Positions 9,690 through 19,480 of a stretch of 64,000 bases of DNA are shown here, one piece after another. The stretch covers positions 1 through 64,000 of the forward strand of contig NZ_PVNH01000002.1 of the NCBI RefSeq assembly GCF_003001955.1, read 5' to 3'. The stretch comes from Prauserella shujinwangii. GTDB taxonomy: Bacteria; Actinomycetota; Actinomycetes; Mycobacteriales; Pseudonocardiaceae. The notes under the pieces were generated by a model that was not told where the DNA came from, did not search any database, and saw only the letters and a list, made by a program, of their open reading frames with translations. A program made the position numbers and the translations under genes. The stretch's first letter is position 1. The number at the start of each line of letters is the position of its first letter.

Positions 9690-10463
9690 CTACGCCGTCT
9701 CCCCGTCCTGCCGCCGCCGTACGAGCACCTCGACCCCGTCGAGCAACCGCTCCAGCCCGAACTCGAAGGCCCTTGCGGGATCGCCCGCGCCCATCTCCTC
9801 CCCCGCGACCGGGCCGACGACCGCCGCCGTCGGATACCGGTCAGCGTCGAACACCTTCTCCAGCAGCGGCGCGTACCGTTCCCACCACGCGTCGTCGGTC
9901 AGTCCGGTCCGCTGCTCGGCCTCCGCGGCCTCGATCGCGCCGCGCACGGCGCCGTGGACGTAGTTGCCGACGAGCGTGACCACCAGCTCCATCTCGATGG
10001 GAGACAGCCCGGTGCCCGCGACGGCACGCAGCTCCTGGTCGTACTTCGCGATGAAGTTCGGCCCGAGCAGCGGCCTGCTCGCCGCCACCTGCAGCAGCCA
10101 GGGATGGCGGAGATAGAGGTCCCAGCTCCGCCGCGCGACAGCCTCGAGCGCGGCCCGCCAGCCCGGCGGCTCGGTCTCCGGCTCGGTCAGCTCGCCGTAG
10201 ACCCGGTCGACCATGACGTCGACGAGCTCAGCCTTGCCCGGCACGTAGCCGTACAGCGACATCGCGGTGACCCCCAGTTCGCCCGCGATCCGCCGCATCG
10301 ACACGGCGGCCAGGCCCTCCGCGTCGGCGACGGCGATGGCCTTCGCCACGATGCCCTCGACGTCGAGCCTCGGCTTCGGGCCCCGGCGCGGACGCTCCTG
10401 GACTCCCCAGAGCAGCTCGATGCTCCGCCGGGGATCGCCACTGCCGCTGTACACGCTCGCCAC
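9690..10463 (-). CDS. TetR-family regulator with TetR C-terminal domain, divergent from a drug exporter
   Basis: A 257-residue regulator: HTH at ~45-80 (LAAVSMRRIAGELGVTAMSLYGYVPGKAEL) and a large helical ligand-binding domain with WRAALEAVARRSWDLYLRHPWLLQVAASRPLLGPN, as in antibiotic-responsive TetR_C regulators. It is divergent from a DrrAB-type ABC exporter, and TCTCTAC-N3-GTAGAGA dyads lie in the gap, so it most likely represses the exporter until a drug-like ligand binds. The true start may be a few codons downstream, because the first ~25 residues are not conserved-looking. Confidence 0.85.
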   Translation of the reverse strand: MASVYSGSGDPRRSIELLWGVQERPRRGPKPRLDVEGIVAKAIAVADAEGLAAVSMRRIAGELGVTAMSLYGYVPGKAELVDVMVDRVYGELTEPETEPPGWRAALEAVARRSWDLYLRHPWLLQVAASRPLLGPNFIAKYDQELRAVAGTGLSPIEMELVVTLVGNYVHGAVRGAIEAAEAEQRTGLTDDAWWERYAPLLEKVFDADRYPTAAVVGPVAGEEMGAGDPARAFEFGLERLLDGVEVLVRRRQDGETA

Positions 10464-10491
10464 ACCGGCACCCTATCCGCAACCCTTGCAC

Positions 10492-10508
10492 TCTCTACAC
10501 CGTAGAGA
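10492..10508. promoter_or_regulatory. Operator dyad TCTCTAC-N3-GTAGAGA
   Basis: A perfect 7+7 inverted repeat with three-base spacer (ACC) in the divergent TetR/ABC promoter region. A degenerate second copy follows 33 bp downstream. This is a likely TetR operator. Confidence 0.6.
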
Positions 10509-10524
10509 TATCATCGCGCAGCTC

Positions 10525-10541
10525 TCTCTACAACGTATAAA
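10525..10541. promoter_or_regulatory. Second, imperfect operator copy (TCTCTAC-N3-GTATAAA)
   Basis: The left arm is identical to the upstream dyad, the spacer is again three bases, and the right arm matches partly. It ends 13 bp before the ABC ATPase start, so binding here would block initiation or translation start. Confidence 0.45.
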
Positions 10542-10554
10542 GTTTGAGGTGGGG

Positions 10555-11520
10555 ATGAACCGATCAGATCCGGCCGTGCTGGCCGAGGACCTGCACAAGA
10601 CCTACGGAGACACGGCCGCGCTCGCCGGGTTCGACCTCGAGGTGCCCGCGGGCACCGTGCACGGCCTGCTCGGACCCAACGGCGCCGGAAAGACCACCGC
10701 CGTGCGGGTGCTGGCGACCCTCACCCAGCCGGACTCGGGCACGGCGCGGGTCGCCGGGTTCGACGCCGTCCGGGATCCGATCCGCGTCCGCCGGCGAATC
10801 GGGCTGGTCGGGCAGCAGGCCGCGGTCGACGAGATCCTGACCGGCAGGCAGAACCTCGTGCTGTTCGGCAGGCTGTACCACCTGGGGGCCGCCGCGGCCG
10901 CGCGGCGGGCCGACGAACTGCTGGAGCGGTTCGGGCTCACCGAGGCCGCGGGCAGGGCGGCGGGTCAGTACTCCGGCGGCATGCGCAGGCGGCTCGACCT
11001 CGCGGCGAGCCTCATCCTGTCGCCCGCCGTGCTGTTCCTCGACGAGCCGACCACCGGCCTCGACCCGAGGGCGCGCACCGAGGTGTGGGAGTCCGTCCGG
11101 CAACTGGCGGCCGCGGGCACCACGATCCTGCTCACCACGCAGTACCTCGACGAGGCCGATCAGCTCGCCGGCCGCATCTCCGTGGTCGACCACGGGCGGG
11201 TCATCGCGGAAGGCAGCCCCGACGAGCTCAAGCGGCGCATCGGGACCGACCGGCTCGACGTCGTGGTGCGGCACGCCGCCGACCTGCCCGCCGTCGCGCG
11301 GCTCGTCGGCGGCGTGGCCTCCGGCGCGGCCGAGTCCGACCGGGACCGACGCCGGGTCAGCGCCCCGGTCCGGGACGGCATGGCCGCACTGACCACGCTC
11401 GTCCGGGCGCTCGACGACGAGGGCATCGAGGCGGTGGACGTGGGCCTGCGCCGCCCTTCTCTCGACGAGGTGTTCCTGCGGCTCACCGGTGAGAACAAGG
11501 ACAAGGAGGTGGCGGCGTGA
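10555..11520 (+). CDS. ABC exporter ATP-binding protein, DrrA-like
   Basis: 321 residues. Walker A GPNGAGKTT at 40-48, signature YSGGMRRR near 141, Walker B LFLDEPTTGLDP near 163-174, and a C-terminal DrrA-type extension ending in RRPSLDEVFLRLTG. It powers an ABC-2 type exporter, by analogy for antibiotics or other lipophilic compounds. RBS GAGGTGGGG directly precedes the ATG. It overlaps the permease gene by 4 bp (GTGA), so the two are translationally coupled. Expression is probably controlled by the divergent TetR. Confidence 0.9.
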   Translation: MNRSDPAVLAEDLHKTYGDTAALAGFDLEVPAGTVHGLLGPNGAGKTTAVRVLATLTQPDSGTARVAGFDAVRDPIRVRRRIGLVGQQAAVDEILTGRQNLVLFGRLYHLGAAAAARRADELLERFGLTEAAGRAAGQYSGGMRRRLDLAASLILSPAVLFLDEPTTGLDPRARTEVWESVRQLAAAGTTILLTTQYLDEADQLAGRISVVDHGRVIAEGSPDELKRRIGTDRLDVVVRHAADLPAVARLVGGVASGAAESDRDRRRVSAPVRDGMAALTTLVRALDDEGIEAVDVGLRRPSLDEVFLRLTGENKDKEVAA

Positions 11521-12335
11521 CCGCACCCGTGCTCTCGCACTCGTCGCTGGAGCGCCTGCGCTGGGTGGTCGCCGACGGGTGGGCCGTCACCCGCCGCGAC
11601 CTCCTGCACTGGGCCAACCGGCCGGGACAGGTCGTGGCGAACGTGCTGTTCTCGGTGATGGTCCTGCTGCTGTTCGCCTACCTCTTCGGCGGGGCGATGA
11701 CCGTGCCGGGCGGCGACTACCGGGAGTTCCTCGTGCCCGGAGTGCTGGCGATGACCATGATCTTCGGCGTCGAGGGCACGTTCACCGCGGTCAACAACGA
11801 CATCGCACGAGGCGTCACCGACCGGTTCCGGTCGATGCCGATGGCCCCGTCGGCCGTGGTGGTCGGCCGGTGCGCGGCGGACATGCTCAACGCCGCGCTG
11901 ACGCTGGCCGCCCTCGTCGCCGCGGGTCTGGCGATCGGCTGGCGCTGGCACGAGGGCCTGCTGTCCGCGCTGGCCGCGTTCGGCCTGCTGTTGCTGCTCC
12001 GTCTGGCGATGCTGTGGCTGGGCATCTACCTCGGGCTGGTGCTGCGGAGTCCGGAGTCGGTGATGGCGCTGCAGATCCTCGTGTGGCCGCTGGGCTTCCT
12101 GTCCAACGCCTTCGTGCCACCCGGAACCATGCCCGGCTGGCTCGGCACCGTCGTCGAGTGGAACCCGCTGTCCGCCACGGTGGCCGCGACCAGGGAGCTG
12201 TTCGGCAATCCCGGCTGGCAGGGGACGGCGTGGCCGGCGCAGCACCCGGCGCTCGCGGCGATCGCCTGGTCAGCGCTGTTCATCGCCGTGTTCCTGCCGC
12301 TGTCCGTCCGCCGCTACCGACTGCTGAGCAGGTGA
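11517..12335 (+). CDS. ABC-2 type membrane permease, DrrB-like
   Basis: 272 residues with six predicted membrane helices (for example VVANVLFSVMVLLLFAYLF, VPGVLAMTMIFGVEGTF, LLLLLRLAMLWLGIYLGLVL) and the ABC-2 signature region ILVWPLGFLSNAFVPPGTMP. It pairs with the upstream ATPase to form a drug-efflux half-transporter complex. Starts with a GTG overlapping the ATPase stop. The cargo is unknown. Confidence 0.9.
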   Translation: MTAPVLSHSSLERLRWVVADGWAVTRRDLLHWANRPGQVVANVLFSVMVLLLFAYLFGGAMTVPGGDYREFLVPGVLAMTMIFGVEGTFTAVNNDIARGVTDRFRSMPMAPSAVVVGRCAADMLNAALTLAALVAAGLAIGWRWHEGLLSALAAFGLLLLLRLAMLWLGIYLGLVLRSPESVMALQILVWPLGFLSNAFVPPGTMPGWLGTVVEWNPLSATVAATRELFGNPGWQGTAWPAQHPALAAIAWSALFIAVFLPLSVRRYRLLSR

Positions 12336-12340
12336 GGCCT

Positions 12341-12390
12341 GCCTCGTGAGTGCGGAACGTGGTAAGAACAACGTTCCTCACTCACGAGGC
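12341..12390. repeat. Palindromic intergenic element, copy B
   Basis: A 50-bp element with perfect ends GCCTCGTGAG (12341-12350) and CTCACGAGGC (12381-12390) and inner core GGAACGTGGT...AACAACGTTCC. It sits between the convergent exporter and mca operons. Its right arm encodes the last two codons and the TGA of the minus-strand gene (Arg-Glu-stop). It is well placed as a bidirectional terminator. Confidence 0.75.
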
Positions 12391-12665
12391 GTGGGCTCCT
12401 CGGCGGGCTCCTCGGCATCCTTGCCGTCGGCGCCCTCGTCGGCCGGGGCGTCGAAGCTCGCGGGCAGGCGCTTGAGGTGCTTGGTCATCGACCGCACGAG
12501 CAGCGCGACCGCGATGAGGAACAGCAGCAGGAGCAGCAGGCCGACGGGCGAGGACTTGCCGAAGTCCTCGCCCTGACCGCCGCCGTCGCCGTTGCCCGGC
12601 TGCTGCTGGGTCAGCGCCGCCGCACCGGCCATGACCGGCACCACGGCGAAGGCCGGAAGAGTCAT
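12378..12665 (-). CDS. Small single-pass membrane protein downstream of mca
   Basis: A 95-residue protein: a hydrophobic N-terminal segment ([18 protein letters not shown]), a glutamine/glycine-rich linker, a transmembrane helix [21 protein letters not shown] and a basic then acidic cytoplasmic tail. Mycobacteria have a similar small protein after mca. Its ATG overlaps the mca stop (ATGA), so it is translationally coupled to the mycothiol amidase. Function unknown; the linkage suggests a role near mycothiol metabolism. The C-terminal Pro-Arg-Glu and stop lie within palindromic element B. Confidence 0.75.
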   Translation of the reverse strand: MTLPAFAVVPVMAGAAALTQQQPGNGDGGGQGEDFGKSSPVGLLLLLLFLIAVALLVRSMTKHLKRLPASFDAPADEGADGKDAEEPAEEPTPRE

Positions 12666-13576
12666 GTGTTCACCCGCTCTCGGATACCCGCGAACAGATC
12701 GTCCTCCGGCAGCGTGCTGTCGACAAGCGAGCGCACCAGCTCGTACTCCTCGGTGGGCCACACCTCGCGCTGCATGTCCAGCGGCACGGCGAACCAGCGG
12801 CTGTTCGGGTCGATCTGGGTGGCGTGGGCCTTCAGCGCCTCGTCGCGCACCTCGAAGTAGTCGTCGCAGCGCACCCGCGTGGTGACGCGTTCCATGACGT
12901 CGGCCTTGTCCGGGTCCCAGCGGTTGAGCCACTCCTGGTACGGCGACTCGAGGCCTCGCGCGACCAGGCTCTCGTGGAAGGCGGTGATCTTGGCCCGGGA
13001 GAAGCCGTGCGAGTAGTAGAGCTTCAGCGGCTGCCACGGCTCCCCCGCGCCGGGGAAACGCCCGGGGTCCGGCGCGGCGTCGAACGCGGCCACCGACACC
13101 TCGTGGCAGCGGATGTGGTCGGGGTGGGGATACCCACCGTTCTCGTCGTAGGTGACCACGACGTGCGGACGGAACTCGCGCATCACGCGCACCAGCGCCT
13201 CGGTGGACTCCTCCAGCGGCACGAGCGCGAAGCAGCCCTCCGGCAGCGGCGGCAGCGGCTCGCCCTCCGGCAGCCCGGAGTCGACGAAACCGAGCCAGCG
13301 GTGGTGCACGCCGAGGATCTTCGCCGCCCGCGCCATCTCCTCCCGCCGGACCTCGGCCATGTTCGTGTGCACCTCGGGCCGGTCCATCGCCGGGTTGAGC
13401 ACGCTGCCCGCCTCGCCACCGGTGCAGGTGACGACCATGACCTCGTGCCCCTCGGCCACGTAGCGCGCCATCGTGGCGGCGCCCTTGCTCGACTCGTCGT
13501 CGGGGTGGGCGTGCACCGCCATCAGCCGGAGCCCCGCCCCCACGCTGGTCGCCGCCTGTCCGTCAGATCCCGCCAT
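12662..13576 (-). CDS. mca: Mycothiol S-conjugate amidase
   Basis: A 304-residue LmbE-like zinc amidase. The zinc motif [10 protein letters not shown] starts at residue 23, and [14 protein letters not shown] supplies another metal ligand; both are typical of Mca and MshB. The length and the C-terminal [11 protein letters not shown] favour Mca. It hydrolyses mycothiol S-conjugates to a mercapturic acid and GlcN-Ins, detoxifying electrophiles in the cytoplasm, which implies that the organism makes mycothiol. I prefer the ATG at 13576 over a GTG seven codons upstream because AGAAGGG lies 5' of it. Followed by a coupled small membrane protein and divergent from the DUF4307 gene. Confidence 0.95.
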   Translation of the reverse strand: MAGSDGQAATSVGAGLRLMAVHAHPDDESSKGAATMARYVAEGHEVMVVTCTGGEAGSVLNPAMDRPEVHTNMAEVRREEMARAAKILGVHHRWLGFVDSGLPEGEPLPPLPEGCFALVPLEESTEALVRVMREFRPHVVVTYDENGGYPHPDHIRCHEVSVAAFDAAPDPGRFPGAGEPWQPLKLYYSHGFSRAKITAFHESLVARGLESPYQEWLNRWDPDKADVMERVTTRVRCDDYFEVRDEALKAHATQIDPNSRWFAVPLDMQREVWPTEEYELVRSLVDSTLPEDDLFAGIRERVNT

Positions 13577-13709
13577 GCCCGACTGGTCCCTTCTCACCCA
13601 GTTTCCGCGGACCCGCCGGTCCGCGGCTCACCGCCTGCGCGGATACTCGTCACGCGAGGCCAGCGTTCATTGTCCTCACCACCACGACATCAACGATCGG
13701 AGGCCTGCT

Positions 13710-14174
13710 TTGCTTCCCGGACAGGCGACGTCCTCCGACGCGGTGCCCGCGGACCGCTACGGCAAGGTCCGGCCCCCAGGGACGACACAGCGGCCGCTCC
13801 GGGGCTGGCGGCTGTGGGTGTTCCTCGCCGTGGCACTGCTCGCCGCGGGCAGCGTCGCCTTCGTGGGCTACCGCAACCTGGGAGAGGCACCGATCGAGGC
13901 GCAGCGGGTGGCCTTCGCCGAACGTCCCGGCAACGCGATGGAGGTGACCATCGACGTGCTGCGGGACGACCCGCGGCGGGCGGCGGTGTGCATCGTCCGG
14001 GTGCGGGACATCTCCGGCGCCGAGAGCGGGCGCCGGGAGGTCTACGTCCCGCCGGGCGGGGAACGGTTCTCGACGGTGGTCCGCAGCACCACGAGGCCCG
14101 TGACGGCCGACGTGTACGGCTGCTCGTACAATGTTCCCGAGTATTTGTCAACCCCCGAGCGGCCAACGGGGTGA
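13710..14174 (+). CDS. DUF4307 membrane protein
   Basis: A 154-residue protein with a TTG start preceded by CGGAGG (13698-13703). A short cytoplasmic N-terminus (VPADRYGKVRPP) leads to one transmembrane helix (LWVFLAVALLAAGSVAFVGY), then a ~100-residue extracytoplasmic domain ending in VTADVYGCSYNVPEYLSTP. This matches the DUF4307 family, which in mycobacteria also sits between greA and mca. The function is unknown; conserved synteny suggests an envelope role. The start codon is the least certain point. Confidence 0.8.
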   Translation: MLPGQATSSDAVPADRYGKVRPPGTTQRPLRGWRLWVFLAVALLAAGSVAFVGYRNLGEAPIEAQRVAFAERPGNAMEVTIDVLRDDPRRAAVCIVRVRDISGAESGRREVYVPPGGERFSTVVRSTTRPVTADVYGCSYNVPEYLSTPERPTG

Positions 14175-14250
14175 ACAGTGCGCTCAATGCCCGTTGAGCG
14201 GTGAACTGAGCAGCATTGATGTTGCCGTTCGTGTTATCCTGATCTACCGG

Positions 14251-14276
14251 CACGGCCCCAGGCGGGCCGTGTTTTT
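14251..14276 (+). terminator. Rho-independent terminator between the DUF4307 gene and greA
   Basis: An 8-bp stem CACGGCCC (14251-14258) / GGGCCGTG (14264-14271), a five-base loop and TTTTT (14272-14276). It is the clearest intrinsic terminator in the window. It may simply end the upstream transcript, but a TATCCT -10-like box at 14235-14240 leaves open that it works as a leader attenuator for greA. Confidence 0.8.
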
Positions 14277-14344
14277 CCTTTATCACAGCCACGCCAACGT
14301 GGCGGCCGGCTTGTATACCCAAGCCCGGCAGGCCCTAGGAGGAG

Positions 14345-14842
14345 ATGGTGACCGTGAGCGACACCAAGGTGACCTGGCTGACCCAGGAAGCCTACGACAG
14401 GCTCAAGAGCGAGCTCGACGAACTGATCGAGAATCGTCCGGTCATCGCCGCGAAGATCAACGACAGCCGGGAAGAGGGCGACCTCAAGGAGAACGGGGGC
14501 TACCACGCCGCCCGCGAGGAGCAGGGTCAGCAGGAAGCCCGGATCCGGCACCTGCAGGAGCTGCTGCGCACCGCCAAGGTCGGCGAGGCGCCCAAGAACG
14601 ACGGCGTCGCCGAGCCTGGCATGGTGCTCACGGTGCGCTACGAAGGCGATGACGAGGACGAGAAGTTCCTCCTCGCCACCCGCGAGGAGGGTGCGGAGGG
14701 CGAGCTGGAGGTCTACTCGCCCGACTCGCCACTGGGGAAGGCCCTCCTCGGCGCCAAGGAGGGTGAGGCGCGGGAGTACGAGCTGCCCAACGGCCGTACC
14801 CAGAAGGTCACGCTGATCAAGGCCGTGCCCTACGGGTCCTGA
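14345..14842 (+). CDS. greA: Transcription elongation factor GreA
   Basis: ~165 residues with the GreA N-terminal coiled coil ([21 protein letters not shown], then [20 protein letters not shown]) and C-terminal FKBP-like domain ([19 protein letters not shown]). The acidic DxxE tip that enters the RNA polymerase secondary channel is within [11 protein letters not shown]. It rescues backtracked polymerase by stimulating transcript cleavage. AGGAGG at 14337-14342 is only two bases from the ATG, so translation may really start at GTG 14348 or 14354, which would match the length of mycobacterial GreA better. A strong intrinsic terminator lies ~70 bp upstream. Confidence 0.96.
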   Translation: MVTVSDTKVTWLTQEAYDRLKSELDELIENRPVIAAKINDSREEGDLKENGGYHAAREEQGQQEARIRHLQELLRTAKVGEAPKNDGVAEPGMVLTVRYEGDDEDEKFLLATREEGAEGELEVYSPDSPLGKALLGAKEGEAREYELPNGRTQKVTLIKAVPYGS

Positions 14843-14859
14843 CACTTGCCGGACGCGCC

Positions 14860-14947
14860 GGCTCGTGGGTGCGAAAGCGCCGCGCCGCGGAGCGGCTCCA
14901 CCAGGGGGTGGGGTCAGGCGACGGGCGGGCGTGCTCACTCACGAGCC
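14860..14947. repeat. Diverged palindromic intergenic element, copy E
   Basis: Ends GGCTCGTGGGTG (14860-14871) and CACTCACGAGCC (14936-14947) match the arms of the other elements with one mismatch, but ~64 bp of unrelated, GC-rich DNA separates them. It lies between convergent greA and lrp-like genes, and the right arm again supplies a gene ending (Ala-Arg-Glu-TGA) for the minus-strand regulator. Confidence 0.55.
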
Positions 14948-15411
14948 AGGCGCTCCAGCAGCGGCCGCACGCGTTGCGGCACCGGGGTGGACAGCGCGAT
15001 CGAGGTGGACGTGCGCCGCACCCCCGGCACCCCGACCACCTCGTCGATCACCCGCTGCAGGTCGTCGTTGGAGCGGGCCACCATGCGCACGAACAGGTCC
15101 CCCTGACCGGTGGTGGCGTGTACCTCGCACACCTCGTCGATCGCCGCCAGCGCCGCGGACACTTCCGACCGCCTGCCCTGGGCGATCTCCAGCACGGCGA
15201 ACGCGGTGAGCCCGTAGCCCATCGCCGCCAGGTCGAGCTCCGGCGGGAAGCCGGTGAGCACGCCACGTTCGGTCAGCCGGTCCAGCCGTGCCTGCACCGT
15301 CCCGCGGGCGACGCCGAGTCTGCGCGCGCACTCCAGCACGCCGAGCCGGGGAACGTCGGTGAGGAGCAACAGCAGGCGCGCGTCGAGGGCGTCGAGCGAG
15401 TACCCGGCCAC
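14935..15411 (-). CDS. Lrp/AsnC-family transcriptional regulator
   Basis: 158 residues: N-terminal winged HTH (LDALDARLLLLLTDVPRLGVLECARRLGVARGTVQARLDRL) and C-terminal RAM/ligand domain (VCEVHATTGQGDLFVRMVA). It is divergent from the 4-hydroxyphenylpyruvate dioxygenase gene, and several Lrp-like boxes lie in the 121-bp gap. In actinomycetes, Lrp-type regulators next to hppD control tyrosine catabolism, so this is probably such a regulator responding to an amino acid or its ketoacid. The last residues and stop codon come from palindromic element E. Confidence 0.88.
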   Translation of the reverse strand: MAGYSLDALDARLLLLLTDVPRLGVLECARRLGVARGTVQARLDRLTERGVLTGFPPELDLAAMGYGLTAFAVLEIAQGRRSEVSAALAAIDEVCEVHATTGQGDLFVRMVARSNDDLQRVIDEVVGVPGVRRTSTSIALSTPVPQRVRPLLERLARE

Positions 15412-15424
15412 GGACTGCCTCCCT

Positions 15425-16720
<1,296 letters not shown>

Positions 16721-16727
16721 ATGGTTG

Positions 16728-17933
16728 TCACTGGGACAGGGTGTAGCCGGCGTGCTGCAGCTGGGCGGCCACCTCGGCGCAGTGCTCCGGGCCGCGGGTC
16801 TCCAGGGTCAGCTCGATCTCGACCTCGCCGACGGCCAGCCTGCCCGCGATCCGGGAGTGCTCGACGTCCAGCACGTTCGCACCCAGCTCGCTCACCCTCG
16901 ACAGCACCCCGACCAGCGAACCGGGCCGGTCGGGCACGCACACGCGCAGCTTGAGGTAGCGGCCGCCCGCCGTCATACCGTGCTGGATGATCTGCAGCAG
17001 CAGCAACGGGTCGACGTTGCCGCCGGAGAGCACGGCCACGATCGGCGGCGGGAACGCCCCGGGATGCTCCAGCAGCGCCGCGACCGCGGCGGCCCCCGCG
17101 GGCTCCACCACCAGCTTGCGCCGCTCGAGACAGAGCAGCACCGCCCGGGAAAGCGACTCCTCGCTCACCGTCCGCACGTCGTCGACCAGCGTCGAGACAT
17201 GCGCGTAGGTGACGGGTCCCGGCTGGCCGACCGCGATGCCGTCGGCCATCGTCTGCATGCTCGCCCGGCGCACCGGATGCCCCGCGGCCAGCGACGATGG
17301 CCACGCCGCCGCGGACTCGGCCTGCACCCCGACGATCCGCACGTCCGGCCGTAGCCCCCGCACGGCGGACGCGATCCCCGCGACGAGCCCGCCACCGCCG
17401 GTCGGCACGAGGATCGTCGCGGCCTCGGGCACCTGCTCCAGGATCTCCAGCCCCACCGTGCCCTGGCCGGCGATGATGTCCTCGTGGTCGAACGGGTGGA
17501 TGAACACCGCTCCGGTGCGCTCGGCGAACGCGGTCGCCTCCGCCAGCGTCTCCTCCAGCACCGCCCCGTGCAGGTGGACCTGCGCGCCGTAGCCCCTGGT
17601 CGCGGCCAGCTTCGGCAGCGGAGCCCGCTCGGGCATGAACACGGTGGCCCTCGTGCCGAGCAGCGCGGCGGCCAGTGCCACGCCCTGCGCGTGGTTGCCC
17701 GCGCTGGCCGCGACGACACCGCGGGACCGCTCGGCGTCGGCCAGCCCGTGGATGCGGGTGTAGGCGCCCCTGATCTTGAACGAACCGGTGCGCTGCAGGT
17801 TCTCGCACTTGAGGTGCACCGGCCCGCCGTGTTCGCGTTCGAGGTCGCGGGCGTGTTCGAGCGGGGTCCGGCGCACCACCGCTTCCAGTAGACTGCGGGC
17901 GGCGCGTATCCGGTCCACGCTGACGAGTTCCAT
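16728..17933 (-). CDS. ilvA: Threonine ammonia-lyase (threonine dehydratase) with C-terminal ACT domain
   Basis: 401 residues. PLP-binding Lys53 lies in TGSFKIRGAY; the glycine-rich phosphate loop is PTGGGGLVAG; SGGNVD is also present. Residues ~330-401 (LRVCVPDRPGSLVGVLSRVSE) form a single ACT domain. It deaminates threonine to 2-oxobutanoate, the first step towards isoleucine. The short, single-ACT form resembles the enzymes widespread in actinobacteria and may be catabolic or biosynthetic; feedback by isoleucine or valine is likely but not provable here. Convergent with hppD with a 7-bp gap. Confidence 0.93.
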   Translation of the reverse strand: MELVSVDRIRAARSLLEAVVRRTPLEHARDLEREHGGPVHLKCENLQRTGSFKIRGAYTRIHGLADAERSRGVVAASAGNHAQGVALAAALLGTRATVFMPERAPLPKLAATRGYGAQVHLHGAVLEETLAEATAFAERTGAVFIHPFDHEDIIAGQGTVGLEILEQVPEAATILVPTGGGGLVAGIASAVRGLRPDVRIVGVQAESAAAWPSSLAAGHPVRRASMQTMADGIAVGQPGPVTYAHVSTLVDDVRTVSEESLSRAVLLCLERRKLVVEPAGAAAVAALLEHPGAFPPPIVAVLSGGNVDPLLLLQIIQHGMTAGGRYLKLRVCVPDRPGSLVGVLSRVSELGANVLDVEHSRIAGRLAVGEVEIELTLETRGPEHCAEVAAQLQHAGYTLSQ

Positions 17934-18032
17934 GAGCCCAGATCATCGCACCCCGGGCGATCCGCACGTTCGGAACCGTCCCGACCGGGTAGTCTTGGTC
18001 GCGTATCGGTAACGAACAGGGAGACGGCAACC

Positions 18033-18302
18033 ATGGCACGGGCGAAGACGTCGAGCGCCGCACGACCCGCCGGCGTCGTACCGCTCGTCGCCGGTGTGGC
18101 GTCGGCGCTGGCGCTCACCGGTGCGGCGGTGTTCACCGTCGAGCAGGCGACGTGCACCGACCCCGGCCAGTACGTCCGGCACGACAACCACGTCGAGCTC
18201 ATCGGTGGCTGTTTCGACGGCGCCGACCTCCCCGAGACCACCACCGGCAACCGGAGCCCGGAGCAGAACGGCGCCGCCGTGCGCCACAACCTCCGTCCGT
18301 AG
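18033..18302 (+). CDS. Small secreted or membrane-anchored protein of unknown function
   Basis: 89 residues: a basic N-terminus, one hydrophobic helix (AGVVPLVAGVASALALTGAAVF) that is a signal anchor or signal peptide, then ~55 polar residues with two cysteines (Cys41 and Cys60) that could form a disulfide outside the cell. GGGAG precedes the ATG at suitable spacing. It stands divergent from ilvA and convergent with metB. I recognise no family; the codon bias and the RBS make it a real gene. Confidence 0.7.
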   Translation: MARAKTSSAARPAGVVPLVAGVASALALTGAAVFTVEQATCTDPGQYVRHDNHVELIGGCFDGADLPETTTGNRSPEQNGAAVRHNLRP

Positions 18303-18305
18303 CGC

Positions 18306-19463
18306 TCAGCCCAGCGCGCGGTTCAGGTCGGCCAGCAGGTCGCTCACGTCCTCGATACCGACGGACAACCGCACCAGCTCGGCGGGCACCTGCAGCAGCG
18401 ATCCCGCGACACTGGCGTGCGTCATCCGCCCGGGATGCTCGATCAGTGACTCGATGCCGCCGAGCGACTCGGCGAGGATGAACAGCTCGGTCCGCGCCGC
18501 GGTGTCGAGCGCGGCCTGCTCCCCGTCGGCGTGCTCGAACGACACCATGCCGCCGAACCGCCGCATCTGCTTCGCCGCCAGGTCGTGCTCGGGGTGGTCC
18601 GGCAGGCCCGGGTAGTGGACGCGGCGCACCTTCGGGTGGTTCGCGAGCGCCTCGGCGATCCGCTCGGCGTTGTCGCAGTGGCGCTCCATCCGCACGGCGA
18701 GCGTCTTCAGCCCGCGCAGGGTCAGCCAGGCGTCGAACGCGCCGGGGACCGCGCCCGAGGCGTTGCGGAGGAAGAACAGCTGCTCGCGCAGCTCCGCGGA
18801 GTCGGTGACGACCGCGCCTCCGACGACGTCGGAGTGACCGCCGAGGTACTTCGTGGTGGAGTGCACGACGATGTCCGCGCCGAGTTCGAGCGGCGTCTGC
18901 AGGTACGGCGTGGCGAACGTGTTGTCCACGACCAGCCGCGCCCCGCCCTCGTGGGCCACGTCGGCGAGCGCGGCGATGTCGGCGATGCCGAGCAGCGGGT
19001 TGGTCGGCGTCTCGCACCACACGAGCCGGGTCTCCGGCCTGATGGCGGCCCGCACCTCGTCCAGGTCGGACAGGTGCGCGACCGTGTAGTCCACGCCCCA
19101 GTGGGTGAGCACCTTGTCGATGAGGCGGAACGTGCCGCCGTACACATCGTTGCCGAGCACCAGGTGGTCACCGGGACGCAGCGCCGTGCGGAGCACCGCG
19201 TCGCTCGCGGCCATGCCGGAGGCGAACGCCAGCGCGTGACTGCCGCCCTCCAGCGCGGCGAGCGCCTGCTCCAGCGCCGTCCGGGTGGGGTTCGCGGTGC
19301 GCGAGTACTCGTAGTCCCCCTCGCGCGTGCCGCCGACGCCGTCCTGCGCGTAGGTGGAGGTCTGGTAGATCGGCACGATGACCGCGCCGGTCCGGGGGTC
19401 GGGCTGCTGACCTGCGTGGATCGCACGGGTCTCGAAGCCGAAGCTGGTGGGGTCGTCAACCAT
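18306..19463 (-). CDS. metB: Cystathionine gamma-synthase
   Basis: A 385-residue PLP enzyme of the Cys/Met metabolism family. SRTANPTR, the HSTTKYLGGHSDVVGG motif with PLP-Lys205, and SLGGIESLIEHPGRMTHAS are all present. It joins an O-acyl-homoserine and cysteine to cystathionine, although cystathionine gamma-lyase activity cannot be excluded because the families overlap. A cystathionine beta-synthase gene lies 3 kb away on the same strand, so the organism probably runs both directions of transsulfuration, as in mycobacteria. The start MVDDPTSFGFETRAIHAG is the usual N-terminus. Confidence 0.92.
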   Translation of the reverse strand: MVDDPTSFGFETRAIHAGQQPDPRTGAVIVPIYQTSTYAQDGVGGTREGDYEYSRTANPTRTALEQALAALEGGSHALAFASGMAASDAVLRTALRPGDHLVLGNDVYGGTFRLIDKVLTHWGVDYTVAHLSDLDEVRAAIRPETRLVWCETPTNPLLGIADIAALADVAHEGGARLVVDNTFATPYLQTPLELGADIVVHSTTKYLGGHSDVVGGAVVTDSAELREQLFFLRNASGAVPGAFDAWLTLRGLKTLAVRMERHCDNAERIAEALANHPKVRRVHYPGLPDHPEHDLAAKQMRRFGGMVSFEHADGEQAALDTAARTELFILAESLGGIESLIEHPGRMTHASVAGSLLQVPAELVRLSVGIEDVSDLLADLNRALG

Positions 19464-19480
19464 GTCCTCAGCGTACGGCG

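Noticed and set aside
19464-19480. SAM or other methionine-responsive riboswitch before metB
   Set aside because: The gap to the upstream gene is only 17 bp, too short for any such element.
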